64,000 nucleotides of DNA from Flaccisagitta enflata (GCA_965153355.1 OZ231128.1:38812001-38876000); one strand, 5' to 3'. Shown: positions 24,155 through 36,893, numbered from the stretch's first letter. A program made the numbers and translations. The notes: generated by a model from the sequence alone, not told the origin.

Positions 24155-25798
24155 AGCATTGAAGATTTTTTTTCCCAACGGCGATTAGCCGCCTTTATTG
24201 GTAATGAAGGAGGTAGTTGGAACAGCGATGAAGGAAATGAAACTGTTAATGGCAACAATGAAACGTATTTCAGAAAGTACACAGGAGAAGAAAATGGAGT
24301 CAGAACTTGGCAGAAGAGACCTCAAAAAGATACAAAGTCAAAATCTTGATGCGCATCTATTGCTTTTGCAAACATGAGAGATGGAGAGCAAACCGAAATT
24401 GTTTTTTCATTTATTCTTTTTTTTTCACATGAATGATTCTAGTGAGTGGAGAGGTTGTGCGCGGGTTACGAGCAAAAGCAAAGGACGCGGAAGAAATGAC
24501 AACCACCGCCATATTCTCTGCCTCTTCAAACATCAACGCAATATTCTATGCCTCTTCAGTCTTCACACTCTTGAGATATTTTTGTGCGACACTCCGACTA
24601 TTGTTAGTGCGTCTCTCACTACAGCATAATAAGACGGCAATGATGACAAGGAAAATTGCTTCTTAAAAATCACCTTTACTTTAGTCTTCATCCGAGTAGG
24701 GAAGTAGGTCTAGTAAGAAAAGTGAAATATCTGCTCAACCTTATGAGTAACATCGATGAAAAAAAGATTGACCATAATACTTATAAAATACTATAGATTA
24801 AAAAAAAATAAAACTATCTGCGCTCAAGTTGACCTTTATGTCCCCGGACTTTAACTCTGAGCGCATGATCAGAAAATTGTATGAAACATCGTGTCAATTA
24901 AGTCAATATTAAAAATCGGGGGTGCTTTGATCTCTCAATTTTCATTTGAAATCCAAAGCAGAATTCAACACTCTATCCACCGGTGCCGTTACCGGGCTTG
25001 TAGAAGCCAGCGTTCGGCCGTAGTGATTTTATCTTATACGCAGTTGAATTTGATTTCAGAGCAAAATCTGAACTGTTGAGATCTACGGGCAAACCTTTTT
25101 CAAGCTCTACATCTTGTCTTAATGGCAGAAATGTAATAACCCAAGCTTCAGAATATGCTGAACGAAAGACGTTTAAACTGTTAGTTTCAGCACTGAAACA
25201 TTCGAACGAATCCATTTCCATTACTAATTTGGGGACATAAAGTATGGCGGATTTCTCAAAACAGATTCTATCTAGCTTAACTCGAAATTAGGTAATATTT
25301 GGAAAGCTCATTTAAAGCTGTCATGTAAATCTAGCTCAAACGGTTTAGAAATTATAGCAGTTTAAACATGACCTCTTCCCTTTTCTAACGTCATGTCGGG
25401 TATGCGTGCTCAAACATGAATTTTTTATTCAATTTAGTCATCATCGGTCCCGCGGTATGTCGGTACGTCTGTTAATATGTCCATTTCACTGTTTTCAATA
25501 ATCAATCATGTCGCGGCGGATAACAACGGCTTAACAACGCGACGGTCCTTCTCGGACGGGCTCGTTTATTCCGGATAAAAAGCCATACATAAGCTTTGTC
25601 CCTTCCTATTGCCGTTACCGCACCATAATCCACTGTCAATACTGATAAAAAAAATTCGATGACTAGAGAGAGATGGGAGAAAAACTATCACAGCTCTAGA
25701 ATCATAACACGTCATGACAAGCCGTCAGTGGTCAAATGGAACGAAAAAAAAATCAGAAAAAATAACCGCCGTTCCGACATAAGGCGTGGGTGAGAAAA

Positions 25799-25906
<108 letters not shown>

Positions 25907-26613
25907 GAGAGACTAACAGTCAAACAAACAAACATAGACAAGCAGAGACAAGAGCACAGACAGAAAGAGGCAGAGAAAACATGGAAAGCGAAAAAAAAGT
26001 ATACGTACGTGTGGATAGAATCGCGCTAGAAAGACGAGAACTCTCCATTCCTAAAAGCCTCTTTTTCTCGAAAAAGTCCGGAAAGAATTGTCGTATTGCG
26101 ACAGTCATTTAACCCAAATTAACCCATTCAACCCCGGCAACATAAAGAAAACCGGCAAATTTTCTCACTTTTATCGCCCTCTTTATTACGTTATTGCACG
26201 TTCTTCATCCCTCCTCCCTTATCACACTATCTTTTATGGAATCACATTTGTGTCTGTGTGTGAAAGTCGTTCTCTCTTTCTGTGTGTGGGAGAACAAAAG
26301 TGAAGGCCGATAAAATTCGTCTTTTCTTTCTTCCTTTCCTTTCCTTCCGAGTCTCAAGAGAGGGCGCCTGCGAGACGGCGAAGTTTAATTGCGTGTGAGA
26401 ACAGGAACGCGCAGTTAATCACTGACGATCCAGGTCTTACATACTAGATACGATCTAGTGCACGATCAAAGTGATTCTCGTCTCCAAAAGATACGAGAAG
26501 AGATAGCTATATATCGATTATTAGATATAGCTAGATATCTATATCCGATACGATTCACTATTTTTTTTCATAGTTAATTAATTCGGATTCGGCGAAATCT
26601 ATTTCTAAGATCG

Positions 26614-26742
26614 TTTTTAGGTGCAACAAAGCACCTCTATAACTGGCTGTGTCCGTTGGTTGGTTGGTTGGTCGGTTGGTCGGGTAACGCATTCGTTCGA
26701 CGATCCACACGTCGCACCTTATTGGCCTACTTGGCCTTGTTA
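26614..26742 (-). mobile_element. ACGG element, subfamily C
   Basis: TTTTTAGGTGCAACAAAGCACCT hairpin region, GGTT/GGTC array, CGATCCACACGTCGCACCTT, GGCCTACTTGGCCTTGTTA. On the element's sense strand, subterminal AGGTGCGAC matches the hairpin 3' side with little change. Confidence 0.82.
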
Positions 26743-27427
26743 TTCCAATGGTAAACAATGTTAGGCGAAAATTATAAAGATTTCGAATTTGAGACTTGAA
26801 ATTTTCAACGGTTCAAGAAGAAGAAAATGGGATTTATTGGAAAGGACCAAAAGGACATTATGGATGGGGTAACCATCCCTGCACCCGGTTCAAAGGGTTG
26901 TTTTATTTCAGAAATAGATAATTCGTCCATGGCATGAGCATGAGCTAGTCATTCAACATCTTTTGTCTGTTTTTCAACTGTCATCAATTTTGAGCGATCG
27001 TCCACCCAAATCTGACTGTAAAAATCGAACCCCTCTCTCCATCTCTCTCTCTCTCTCTCTCCGACTTTCTTCACCCACTCTCCATTCACACTTCCTTTTT
27101 TCTCTCCATTGTCTCCACCTCTCCCTTTCTTCTCCTTCTTACTAATCCTCATTGTTTATCGGTGGTCTGTCGGTGATCTGTCTGTCTCGTCGGTCTGTCT
27201 CGGTGTTTCACACTGGTTATCGGTTCACGATGCAGGAAGGAGCCTCGGTCAGTCTGTCCGATCCGGGTCGATTTTTGCGGTGATTACGCGCAGTTCATGT
27301 TGAGCTTCTTCTGTTACTTGTAGAGAGTCTCTGTTCTTTCACTGATCAGGAGGGATTTGTTATATAGTTGATTATTCCTTGAAAGATCATATCAATTACA
27401 TGGCTGCTTCATTTTTTGTCCCTCGCA

Positions 27428-27585
<158 letters not shown>

Positions 27586-28551
27586 CTCATCACTTTTTTC
27601 TTCGAACGAGCATATTCAATATTTGTACTTCTGTCGTCATCGTCGTCGTCACTGTCGTCGTCGTCAAGCTTATCATCATTGTTAGTGATATACCTGCTGG
27701 TGTTACGACTTTTTTGGTAACATTGCATTACCCCTCGTACTGAGTGACAAAATTGAAACTTTAGAGCTCCCTAAAAGCAAAGTGCATGTTTTTAACAATG
27801 TATTGACTATACAAATGATTAAAAACTTTATCATTTTAAGTTATCTTTAACCCTAGATTATAAATAGTAATGTTAGATTTGTTTCTAGGTTGAGCATATT
27901 GTTTCTTTTTCTCTTTTTGGAAGCTGATCATTCTTATGTCACGGTGTACCGGGTCAAGAAATACGGGTTTCGATAAGTTTTTAAGCTGAATTTGGATTCG
28001 TAAGTGTTCCAAATTGTCAAACTGAGCTCATCCTCCTCATGGGGCATCACTATAGTGTGTTTATGAGTCATATATGACCATTTTGACATACATAATGCGC
28101 GACAACAGGCCACAAATTTACCAGTTACAGTTGATTTAAGTGGTATTTTGCTATACAACTTACCTCTACATTGGCGCTTGTAACTTACCCTATGTAATGT
28201 TCTGGAGAGTATGAACCTTCCAGTTAGTTCACATACAGCGGTTAACACCTAAATTACTGCTCGCAATGTTCGTGGGCCTTGGTTTGCAACCAAAACGACC
28301 AAAAGTCGAGTTACATGAACCTCTCTCTGTTTACAAAGCTGATTTGCATTTTTTGACATGACCGCTATTTTACACGTTTTTTTTAAATGGACGACCATCA
28401 TATTCAAAATTTTGTAGAGCAGCCTGGTCAACAACATCACTACACATCATAAGCCTGCGGTGGTCACCTACCGGAGGTGTTTTTGTGCTTATTTCTGTCT
28501 AAAACAAGAAAAAAACTATAGCCAAAAGAATTTTTGACAATAATAATTATT

Positions 28552-28694
28552 GGACGTGAAATTATATCACAGCCTTATTTTTGCATATTTTGCATTTTGA
28601 AAAACATGGCCCTGACCCCTGATGTGTGTAGATCAGGGCCATGTTTTTATTTTTTCGATTTTTTTCATTTCCATGCAAATTTATAATTTCACGT
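28552..28694. mobile_element. small hairpin MITE
   Basis: Inverted ACGTGAAATTATA ends. The centre is AAAACATGGCCCTGA - CCCCTGATGTGTGTAGA - TCAGGGCCATGTTTT, a 15-bp perfect stem. Confidence 0.65.
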
Positions 28695-28812
28695 AAGGTT
28701 ACCTCAGCAAAAAAAAAGGGAATTCGCGATTCTCAGTCGCATTTCAGAGTAGCCTAACAGACAAGAGAAAAGAAAAGAATTCATGAGCAGAAAATAAGTA
28801 ATAGAAGTGAAA

Positions 28813-29099
28813 AAAGAAGAAGAAGAAGAAGAAGAAGAAGAAGAAGAAGAAGAAGAAGAAGAAAAAGAAGAAGAAGAAGAAGATGAAGAGGAAGGAGAAG
28901 AAGAAGGAGAAAAAGAAGAAGAAACTAAGTATTTTAGAGGAAAGATATCAATTACCACGAAAGTTCAAGCGAGCAAAAAGGAAGGAGAAGAAGCATGAGA
29001 AGAAAAGGAAGAAGAAGAAGAAGAAGAAGAAGATGAAGAAGATGAAGAAGAAGAAGAAGAAGAAGAAGAAGAAGAAGAAGAAGAAGAAGAAGAAGAAGA
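28813..29099 (+). repeat. two (GAA)n arrays
   Basis: 28816-28883 and 29008-29099, with a degenerate GAAGGA-rich spacer. It lies immediately before an ACGG element. Confidence 0.95.
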
Positions 29100-29139
29100 T
29101 CGGAAGATTTTGAAAAGGAACATTTGTGGGGTAGTGAGA

Positions 29140-29540
29140 TCAAGGTCGGATACACAGCTACCCTAGTCGCATGCGGTTGGGCAGGGGCAGTGCTGGAAAA
29201 GATCACTAGGGCATCTGGGCAGGAGCCATATGCTCAAAAAGCTAAAAACAAGGCCGGATACACGGCTACCGTAGTCGCGTGCGGGTGGGCAGGGGCAGTA
29301 TTTGAGTTTCTAAAGCGTGCAGTGAAGCCAAAGACCACAAAAATATAAAAAAAGTAAAATGGGGACTGACCAACCGACCAACCGACTGACCGACCAATGG
29401 ACGGACAAAGCGGGGTGTAGAGTCGCGTAGCACTCGACTAAGAACTCCAAAACGTAAAAAGAGGACCGACCAACCGACCGACCGACCAAACGACGGACAG
29501 ACCGACATAGGGGGGTGTACAGTCCCGTAGCACGCGACTA
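29140..29540 (+). mobile_element. ACGG element, subfamily A, interrupted by a second copy
   Basis: Outer copy: CAAGGTCGGATACACAGC, AGTCGCATGCGGTTGGGCA ... GCTAAAA | inner copy | CTCCAAAACGTAAAAAGAGG, (GACC)n, hairpin region ending CACGCGACTA. Comparison with 7146-7356 shows the split point and no clear target duplication. Confidence 0.85.
29247..29443 (+). mobile_element. ACGG element, subfamily A, nested inner copy
   Basis: AACAAGGCCGGATACACGGC, AGTCGCGTGCGGGTGGGCAG, body, GACC/GACG array, AGTCGCGTAGCACTCGACTA. Confidence 0.87.
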
Positions 29541-29617
29541 CAAGGCCGGATACACGGCAATCCAGTTGCGGACGGTTGGGCAGGAGCAGTGATGCAAAAA
29601 CCGCTCGCAACTAAAAA
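29540..29617 (+). mobile_element. minimal ACGG element without array (D type)
   Basis: CAAGGCCGGATACACGGCAA, AGTTGCGGACGGTTGGGCAG, then directly CCGCTCGCAACTAAAAAA. Only about 78 bp; both inverted motifs are kept, array and hairpin 5' arm are lost. It abuts the previous copy. Confidence 0.7.
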
Positions 29618-29643
29618 ATTCTACGGACCGCGGCTAAAAATAT

Positions 29644-29820
29644 CAGGCAAGTTATTGTCAAGTGGATCGGCGAAGAGACTTACTCTGCAGCGCGAAAAAG
29701 TCGCACATTTTCTTTGGGAAGAAGCAAAAACGATGAGCTTCACGCCTCAGGATCGCCCAAAATTCGGCGAAGATACAGTACTATGGAAGCTAAGACGACC
29801 TAGACTGGAGGATAGATTTT
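29644..29820 (+). other. short GC-richer open stretch, unrecognised
   Basis: Open in two plus-strand frames (one reads SGKLLSSGSAKRLTLQREKV and ends RPRLEDRF-stop). It has a possible acceptor (AATATCAG|GC) and a TTTTAG|GTATCT junction at its end. Base composition differs from the AT-rich flanks. It sits exactly between an ACGG-element tail and a foldback element, so it could be captured or transposon-derived sequence. No family recognised. Confidence 0.2.
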
Positions 29821-29857
29821 AGGTATCTTGATTTCATTTGATTTACAAAAAATTGAA

Positions 29858-30286
29858 ATCTATACTAATCAAAGGTTGCTCTGTTGCTTAAATATGTTAC
29901 CTTTTCTTATTCTTCAATTTGTAATTTGACTTCATAAGGACTTCATTATTCAATGTTCTCACCTAGTTCATCAGATGGAGCATAAAATTTTATATAAGTT
30001 AAAAAAAAAATCAGCCCAAATGGACTATTTTTCTATGTTTTATGCCTGTTTTAAATCTTGCCCAGATACTAATATACATAATACATCTGTTTGAAGAATA
30101 GCTGTAGAGCCTGTAAAAATAGACTAAGCTGATTTTTTTTCAATTTGATATAGAATTATTAAATCAATCTGATGGGCTAGGTTAGAATATTGAATAATGA
30201 AGTTCTGATGAAGTCAAGTCAAAAGTTAAAGAATGAAAAAAGCTAACATATTCAAGCAGCACAGCAACTGTTAATTAGCATAGATC
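29858..30286. mobile_element. AT-rich foldback MITE
   Basis: ATCTATACTAATCAAAGGTT near the left end and TAATTAGCATAGAT at the right are inverted. Further in, CTTCATTATTCAATGTTCTC pairs with GAATATTGAATAATGAAG, and TCAGCCCAAATGGACTATTT with AAAATAGACTAAGCTGATTT. Confidence 0.65.
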
Positions 30287-30439
30287 CTAATTATTTTACC
30301 AGTAATGGCGGCTGTCGCCGTGAGGAAAAAAGTCGTAAGCATTGGTCGCTTTTCGCCAAGCTTTTGTCTTCAGTCACTGCAATCTTTTTTATTTGTTTTT
30401 AGATCAAATTAAGAGCAATTGTATGTATTGATTGCACTG

Positions 30440-30860
30440 AAAATCAGAGAAAAATAGGACTAAGCCAAATGAGCTAGATGAGCTGAAATATTCCAAACAA
30501 ATTAACCAGAAAACCAGCTCTGCTCACTGCCATGTTTTTTTGCATGCTCAAATCAAAACATTAATTCATTCATCCTATTAAAGATCAAAGAAAAAGAGCA
30601 AGCTAAATGAGCTAAATGAGCTAGAACACTAAAAAACAACCTCACAGATGAGCGGTTCAACTCACTGACATGATTTTTTGTATTTGCTTGCTTAAAAATG
30701 TATCAAAATATTTATTTATTTATCGCATTTGAAATCAGAAAGAAAAGACTAAGCTAAGTGAGCTAAATGAGTTAAAATGCTCAAAAACGCCCTCAGAGAT
30801 GAGCAGCTGCGCTCATAAACATGTTTTCTTGTATTTGCATGCTCAAACAAACACATAAAC
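30440..30860. repeat. ~145-bp imperfect tandem repeat, three units
   Basis: Blocks AAATGAGCTAAATGAGCT, CAGAGATGAGC and CATGTTTTTTTGCATGCTCA recur at about 30456, 30597 and 30746. Confidence 0.6.
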
Positions 30861-31486
30861 ACTTCTTTATTGATCTTACACAAAATTGTAAAAAATAAAA
30901 AAAAATTCAATTTGAATTTTACGTAATTAAATCTTTAAAAAATCATAGCGCAAAAAATATTTGTCGTAGAGCATTCTGCTTGGTGCCAAATGAAAGATAA
31001 TTATCAAATTTACTTACCTTATCAGTTTCATTGGAGGCCCCAATCGGTCGGTGGAGATGCCCAACTTTCCCATAAGAAAATGAAAACCCTGTTTCTCTTG
31101 AATATGTCAAAAAGTCGAAGACTGACTTCGACTTTTTTCCCGATAAATCAGATAATATTTAGATATTTAAAATGTATCCCCCAGTTTTAGGTCATCTTTG
31201 CTCCCATCGTACTGTATTTACTCGCACTTGAGCTTCTTCCTTCGTCATGATGCGATGTGCTTTTGTTTTGTGATTTGTATCCCGCAACTATTAGTTACGG
31301 CGTAACTATGACAATTTATTCTACGCGTGATTCAATTTATCTTGTCATACGCTGCCATTGGATTTCACTGTATTGTATAGTGCCAAGCTGTCAATGTACT
31401 TGTTTGAAATGAAAAAAAAAAAGAATATTTTGTAAGAAAATTGAAATCATTTTTCTTGAATGATTTATGATATGACATGTAGTTTG

Positions 31487-31633
31487 TTTTTAGTTGCGGA
31501 CATGCAACTCTATAAGAGGCTTTGTCCGTCCGTCCGTCCGTCCGTAACCATCGAGTCGAAAAGTGGGAAAACGCGCATTTCCGCCCCTGCCCACCCGTCC
31601 GCAACTGATGGCCGTGTATCCGGCCTTGTTTTT
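31487..31633 (-). mobile_element. ACGG element, subfamily D, complete
   Basis: TTTTTAGTTGCGGACATGCA hairpin, four GTCC units, ACCATCGAGTCGAAAAGTGG, GCCCACCCGTCCGCAACTGA, GTGTATCCGGCCTTGTTTTT. Confidence 0.9.
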
Positions 31634-33613
31634 CAACGCGAGTGAAATGAAAGAATGCGACATCTGAAATAAGGTTTTGCGCATTTAAAAAAGGATGTTC
31701 ATGTTTATGAGATTGGGAATGTTTGATCATTCTTTCTTGAACAAGGAGTTCGACATCTAGTTTTGTCTTGTTGGTTATGTCTAGAAATGCTTTGACCTGA
31801 ACAAACGTGATCATGATCTTAAATCGACGGCTGTATTTGAATGTATATGTGACTTATTATTGTCCTCTTTTAGCACTGTATGCCTATGAATTATTTTGAG
31901 AGTGTTTTATTAAGGTCGGCTACATCCAATATGTCAATGTCAGTATGTCAATATGTCAATGTGCGTGTTAAGCATGTTCTTATGTTCATGAATGGCATTT
32001 GGCAATGATTTTAGGACGGGGTGTATTTGAAAGCAACATTTAGATGGTCAGCTTCCAAATTAGCTTAATTTAAGATACTGATGAAATAGTGAAGTAATGA
32101 AGTTCATTTTAGGCCAGAGAAGTCCTAGGTTTGTTTGTGAAGACTGACAGAGCTTGATATAAGGGATTTTAGGGTTTGTTTAAAGCCTATGAAAGTGGAT
32201 TTAAAAACAGGGCCGATTTGCATTAAGCGTCAAAAGGATAGATATAGGGGAAACAGACATATATTCAAAATTTTTGCGTTTTTATTCTAGAGGATAATAT
32301 TTTTTTTCTATCATTTAAAAAAAGATGATAATGGCTTTATTGAGCATTTATATATCTTTTATTCTTTTGACTGTATTTGAAACTTTTTTTCACTTAAAAG
32401 ATAATTCTTTTGAAATTTGTTATGAAAAAAATAAAAAGGAGGTTTTTTTTTACAAAAGAAAAAATATTTGTTTAATTTTTTAAACATTTTCTAGCCTTGA
32501 TCAGTAATTTCAGTTTATACTAATCCTATCAAGAGATAGTTATGAGTCACAACCTTTCAGATTGTCTCTAAATTCATTACCTAATCCTTTACCGTTGCCG
32601 GAATATCTATTGCTATGGCTATTAAAAAGAGGTCCAAACAGGCGAATAATGAGGCATATATCAACATGCCTCCTAAGATGTGCCAAATACCTTGGGGAAC
32701 ACTTCTTTGGGGTTAATTTTGCTCAAACTTGGTATGGGTACGATTGTCCCTTAATAAAGTGCCTGTTTTGGCTCAAAATGATTATTTTTGGCTGGTTATT
32801 TTTGGCTGTTTTTGGCCGATTGAGCTGAAATTTTACAAGCACATGTAACTACATCCTATTTACCATTCCTAGAAAGATCATGACATTTTTCAAAATTTTT
32901 GATACCTAAAACCTAAAAAAATCGTTTTTTTGAAGATACTAGACACCAAAAAATAAGCATTTACCCCCCTTAATCTTGTCCGATTTTGATGAAATTTGAA
33001 CCGTAGCTACTTAACATCATGTGCTACCACCACAAAAAATTTCATGAAAATCGGACTTCATTAAAGTGCCCAGATTGGACTTCAAAATCAAAACACAACA
33101 TTTTGAATTTATGAAAATTTGATTTTTATGTAGGGACAAGAACAAATTATGCATGGGATGGATCAACCATGACTCAAAAAGTGTGGTTTGGGTTGTTGCT
33201 GATCTCCAAAAAAAATTTCAACCCTTGTTTAACATTTTTTGCCTGTAAAAAAAAAAATAACAAAAATTGCTATTATTATTCTATAAATTTTTTCTTTTTT
33301 AAATAGAAATTTGAGTATAAATCCTGAACGAAATAAGATTTTGCATTGAAATTTTCTGCAATAACACCTATTATACTATTTTACAAGATGGTAAAAAAAA
33401 ATTGCAAAAATATGACATTTATTTTTTTCACCCTTTGACCCTCCAAATTTCATGTTCGTGTACACCGTGACTTATGTGGCTTGATGCGTCGAAAAAAAAA
33501 CATATTCGCCGCACAGTGCGATGGACCGATGCACGGATGCACGGATGGACGGGGGACGGAGACACAGACATAGCAGGCGATAAGAAATTTAAATAATATT
33601 TTAACTCTTACCC
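31634..33613. other. exon 4-5 intron, AT-rich
   Basis: Only the hairpin at 32978 and a worn GATGGACC/GCACGGATG remnant near 33520 were seen. Confidence 0.4.
32978..33058. repeat. hairpin of ~20-bp arms
   Basis: GTCCGATTTTGATGAAATTT and AAATTTCATGAAAATCGGAC are inverted, about 40 bp apart, in an AT-rich intronic stretch. Confidence 0.55.
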
Positions 33614-33638
33614 GGCAGCCAACTCCGAGTGAACCGCT
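33614..33638 (-). other. possible 25-nt microexon in the exon 4-5 intron
   Basis: On the sense strand a (CT)n tract leads into TCTCTTGTTCAG| and, 25 nt later, GCCGG|GTAAGAGTT; both sites match splice consensus closely. Including it would shift exon 5 into its other fully open, Arg-rich frame. It may be chance, or a decoy or regulatory exon. Confidence 0.2.
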
Positions 33639-33790
<152 letters not shown>

Positions 33791-34029
33791 TGGATGAATA
33801 ATTTAAGTTATTAACTTTGGTTGATAGCTACAGATTTCCTCTCTCCTCGTTGCCATGATCGTATTTCAGTGATGTAAACATTTGAAGCGTGCGTTGGCCA
33901 GAGAAGGAGAGAGAGAAAAAAAAACAAGGCCAACACCTTTAAGTCGCGTGCGGGACATAAGTAACTTCAGTTGACTTACATTGACTTTTAATGACTCAAC
34001 ATGACCTGAAATGAGTTGAAATGACTTTA

Positions 34030-34156
34030 AACAAGGCCAAGTAGGCCAATAAGGTGTGACGTGTGGATCGTTGAACGAATGCGTTACCAACAGACAGACC
34101 GACCAACCGACCAACGGACACAGCCAGTTATAGAGGTGCTTTGTCGCACCTAAAAA
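34030..34156 (+). mobile_element. ACGG element, subfamily C, nested
   Basis: AACAAGGCCAAGTAGGCCAA, AGGTGTGACGTGTGGATCG, GACC array, hairpin AGGTGCTTTGTCGCACCT, AAAAAC. It interrupts the 10-mer array. Confidence 0.87.
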
Positions 34157-34179
34157 CATGAGATGACTAAATTGACTAA

Positions 34180-34267
34180 AGGGGTTTCCGCATTAGGTGT
34201 ATTATCTAGATATTATCTAGATATTCCCTATGTAATACCTCAATAATTTTCCTAATGCAAAAACCCT
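34180..34267. mobile_element. ~88-bp MITE with GGGTTT..GCATTAGG termini
   Basis: AAGGGGTTTCCGCATTAGG at the left and CCTAATGCAAAAACCCTT at the right are inverted repeats around an AT-rich centre (ATCTAGATATTATCTAGATA). It also interrupts the 10-mer array. Confidence 0.65.
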
Positions 34268-34435
34268 TGAATTGACCTGATTGACTTAAGTGACCTGATA
34301 TGAATTGATATGACTTAAAATGGCTTCAAATGGCTTCGAATGACTTTGAATGACTTACAATGACTTAGAATGACGTATAATGGCATTTGGGAAGGAGCCG
34401 TGAGCCCAAAACCCTTAAAAACGCTAAAAAAGTAA

Positions 34436-34905
34436 TGGTCACAATAGCGTTAGATAGTCAGCGGTACCCGTGCCCTGCCTAATTGGGCTAGCTTGAAGTT
34501 GAGGGAAGAGGCAGCGGCCCTGAGGTTGATGACCTATGCTCACATTATAGGGAATTTTGCTTCTTCTTCTTTCTCAAGGTACTCCCCAATCCCATCTGAG
34601 GCCAAATCCCAGCCTCAACCCTGAGGTCCAAACCCAGCCTTGAGGTCCAAATTATAGCCTGGAAGCTGAGATTTTGGCCTCAATGCTTGAATTCTGGCCT
34701 CCAGGCTAGGATTTGGGCCTTGAGGCTAGGATCTGGGCCTTGAGGCTGGGATTTGGACCTTGAGACTGGGATTTGGGCCGCGAGACTGGGATTTGGGCCT
34801 TGAGACTAAGATTTGAGGGGTGGGTACGCTAAAGAAGAAGGAGAAGGAGAAAATTACCCATATGTGAGAAAGCATAGGTCATTGACCCCTTCGAAGCTGC
34901 TGCCA
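34436..34905 (+). mobile_element. foldback element with 20-bp minisatellite (copy 2), inside an ACGG element
   Basis: AATAGCGTTAGATAGTCAGC, GGTACCCGTGCCCTGCCTAA, GATGACCTATGCTCAC, 20-bp array (34590-34830), GAGAAAATTACCCATATGTG, AAAGCATAGGTCATTGACCC. AATGG occurs at both junctions, a possible target duplication. Confidence 0.78.
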
Positions 34906-34996
34906 AAAAATGGGAACACCGACCGACCAACAGACCGACCGACCAACGGACCAACTGATGGACCGACAAAGCGGGATGCAGAGTCGTGTAGCACTC

Positions 34997-34999
<3 letters not shown>

Positions 35000-35092
<93 letters not shown>
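35000..35092 (+). repeat. (GA)n
   Basis: It begins at the hairpin end of ACGG element 33923-34999, replacing its A-tail. Confidence 0.95.
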
Positions 35093-35094
<2 letters not shown>

Positions 35095-36038
35095 GATATG
35101 GTATAATGTTAGGGCAAAGAGAAAGAAACTGACTGCTACATGGACTAATTGGCACTAATACAAGAGTCATTGTGAAGTTTTCCCCGATGGTCTTTACGTA
35201 GCGCGTTTTATTTTTATCAGATATTTGACGGGCTGAAGGGTTGAGTGTAGCCAACAGAGGAATCCTCTGAGAGGATGAAGGATGACTCGATGAGTCGATA
35301 CTTGCTTGATGAATGATAAACTATTATATTGGAAGATGACGCGGGAGTTAATGAAGATTGGGGGTAGTCGATGTGGATTTATGGATAGTGTTTGTTGGGC
35401 TTCAAAATGGATTCAATAAAACGAACCATGGCTACCAAGAATGGAGCTGGATTGGCAGAGTCATTTTTGTGAGAATGAGGGGTTTAGATACAATTATGTT
35501 TCATATGACTAAGCTAAACGTGGCAACAAACTGGAATCTCAATCAAAATCAAATTAACTACAAAAGCTCACTATTTCTTTTTAAATGGAACACAACGAGA
35601 CGAAACAAAACATAAATGCAACTGAACGCAACTAAAAACTGATAAAGATGTCACACATAATTGTTTGCGGCAGCTGTTTCCTGCGCTAATGAATTCAAGG
35701 GGAAATTTTTATTGCCAATAATTTTCGATTTTTCTTTCCAGTATGATTGTGAGAAATATGACAGATACGAAATAACCAAGGTTACGGTTTGCTAAAGCGC
35801 ATTCGCCACTGAGACAGGCACGCGCCTGTGACGAAATTTCGCCTCTAAAAGAATACAAATTAAGTCCCTTCAGGGAATTTCTTTTATTTTACATCTTGGC
35901 TATAAAGAAAACTGCTTTTGACAAAATATTTTGGTGGTCCCTTGGAATTTGCTAGAATAATTCAAATTGTATCATGAATGAAAGCTAACGGCATAACCAT
36001 ATTTTCATTTTTCGTATCCGCTTCTCTGCAATTCTGTG
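35093..36038. other. exon 4-5 intron, no gene recognised
   Basis: Unique-looking, no motifs. Confidence 0.4.
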
Positions 36039-36255
<217 letters not shown>

Positions 36256-36270
36256 CTCTTTGATCCCCAC

Positions 36271-36484
36271 CTGTTAATAACTATAGAGTCGTTGCAGGTG
36301 AATTTAGGCGGATATTCCACGTTGAGTCTTTCAAATCCGCAGGTGAGGTTGTTTGGCGACGGCTGCTGCCACGAGGAGTGAAGGACGGTGCAAATCAGTC
36401 GCTTTCCGTGATCTCTCATGTGTGGAATGAAGGTCACGTTGTTAAACACGAGATTCGAAGTATTCCAAGAATGATCTCCCGTCA
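36271..36484 (-). CDS. Ig-superfamily gene, exon 4 (second half of Ig2, Ig2-Ig3 linker)
   Basis: 214 bp; acceptor AATTTTTCAG|TGACGG (takes phase 1), donor ATTAACAG|GTGGGG (leaves phase 2). Joined to exon 3 it continues Ig2: VTGDHSWNTSNLVF, FIPHMRDHGKRLICTVLHSS (F-strand Cys with the upstream D-x-G), then the linker LNVEYPPKF. 'CxVxH...LNVxYPP' is typical of nectin, SynCAM and nephrin-like receptors. N-glycosylation sequons NTS, NVT, NLT and NDS point to an extracellular protein. A 212-bp (TC)n array begins 18-19 nt beyond the donor, (GA)n on the sense strand. Confidence 0.9.
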
Positions 36485-36671
36485 CTGAAAAATTTGGGTG
36501 AAAAGAAAAAAGATAGCCCTGTATCATAACGCATATTTTACGTTTATCCTTACGCGTCCGAAAATAAGTCATTTGGTAACTCAGAAATGCATTTATGTCA
36601 GGTCGCTGTGAATGAGGCGACAAAACGTATTTTTGATTGAAACAGATGCAGGGATGTATATAGTTCTATGA

Positions 36672-36893
36672 TCTTTGATTAATTCCCCCCCCCCCCCGCC
36701 TTTGATTTTCTTCCCCGTAATGCGTTGTGTCGCGTTACGAAATCTATGATTCCCCCCCCATATGGCAATAAAACAGTGTTTTTAAGGTTTAAATAGTGTT
36801 AAATTGTGTTTTACTAATTCGCTTTTTTTACCCTTACATTTTTTCCCCGTCTCCAAACCTTTGATCATTTTCCCCCCACGGGGGGGGGGGGGG
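36672..36893. repeat. dispersed repeat with GATTTTCTTCCCC motifs (copy 2)
   Basis: Same ordered blocks as 6325-6590. It ends in CCCCCCACGGGGGGGG, a C/G tract palindrome. It lies in the exon 3-4 intron. Confidence 0.6.

Larger units (their letters stand above)
33923..34999 (+). mobile_element. ACGG element, subfamily A, enlarged by arrays and nested insertions
   Basis: 5' end AACAAGGCCAACACC and AAGTCGCGTGCGGGACA; 3' end (GACC)n, AAAGCGGGATGCAGAGTCGT and GCACTCGACG. Inside, in order: a 10-mer ATGACTTNAA array (33958-34375), a subfamily C element, an ~88-bp MITE, normal body (GGCATTTGGGAAGGAGCCGT), then a foldback element with a 20-bp array. Confidence 0.75.

Noticed and set aside
24891-25230. 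Open frames on both strands around 25 kb
   Set aside because: Short, no domain, no splice-site pair; sits within the exon 4-5 intron.
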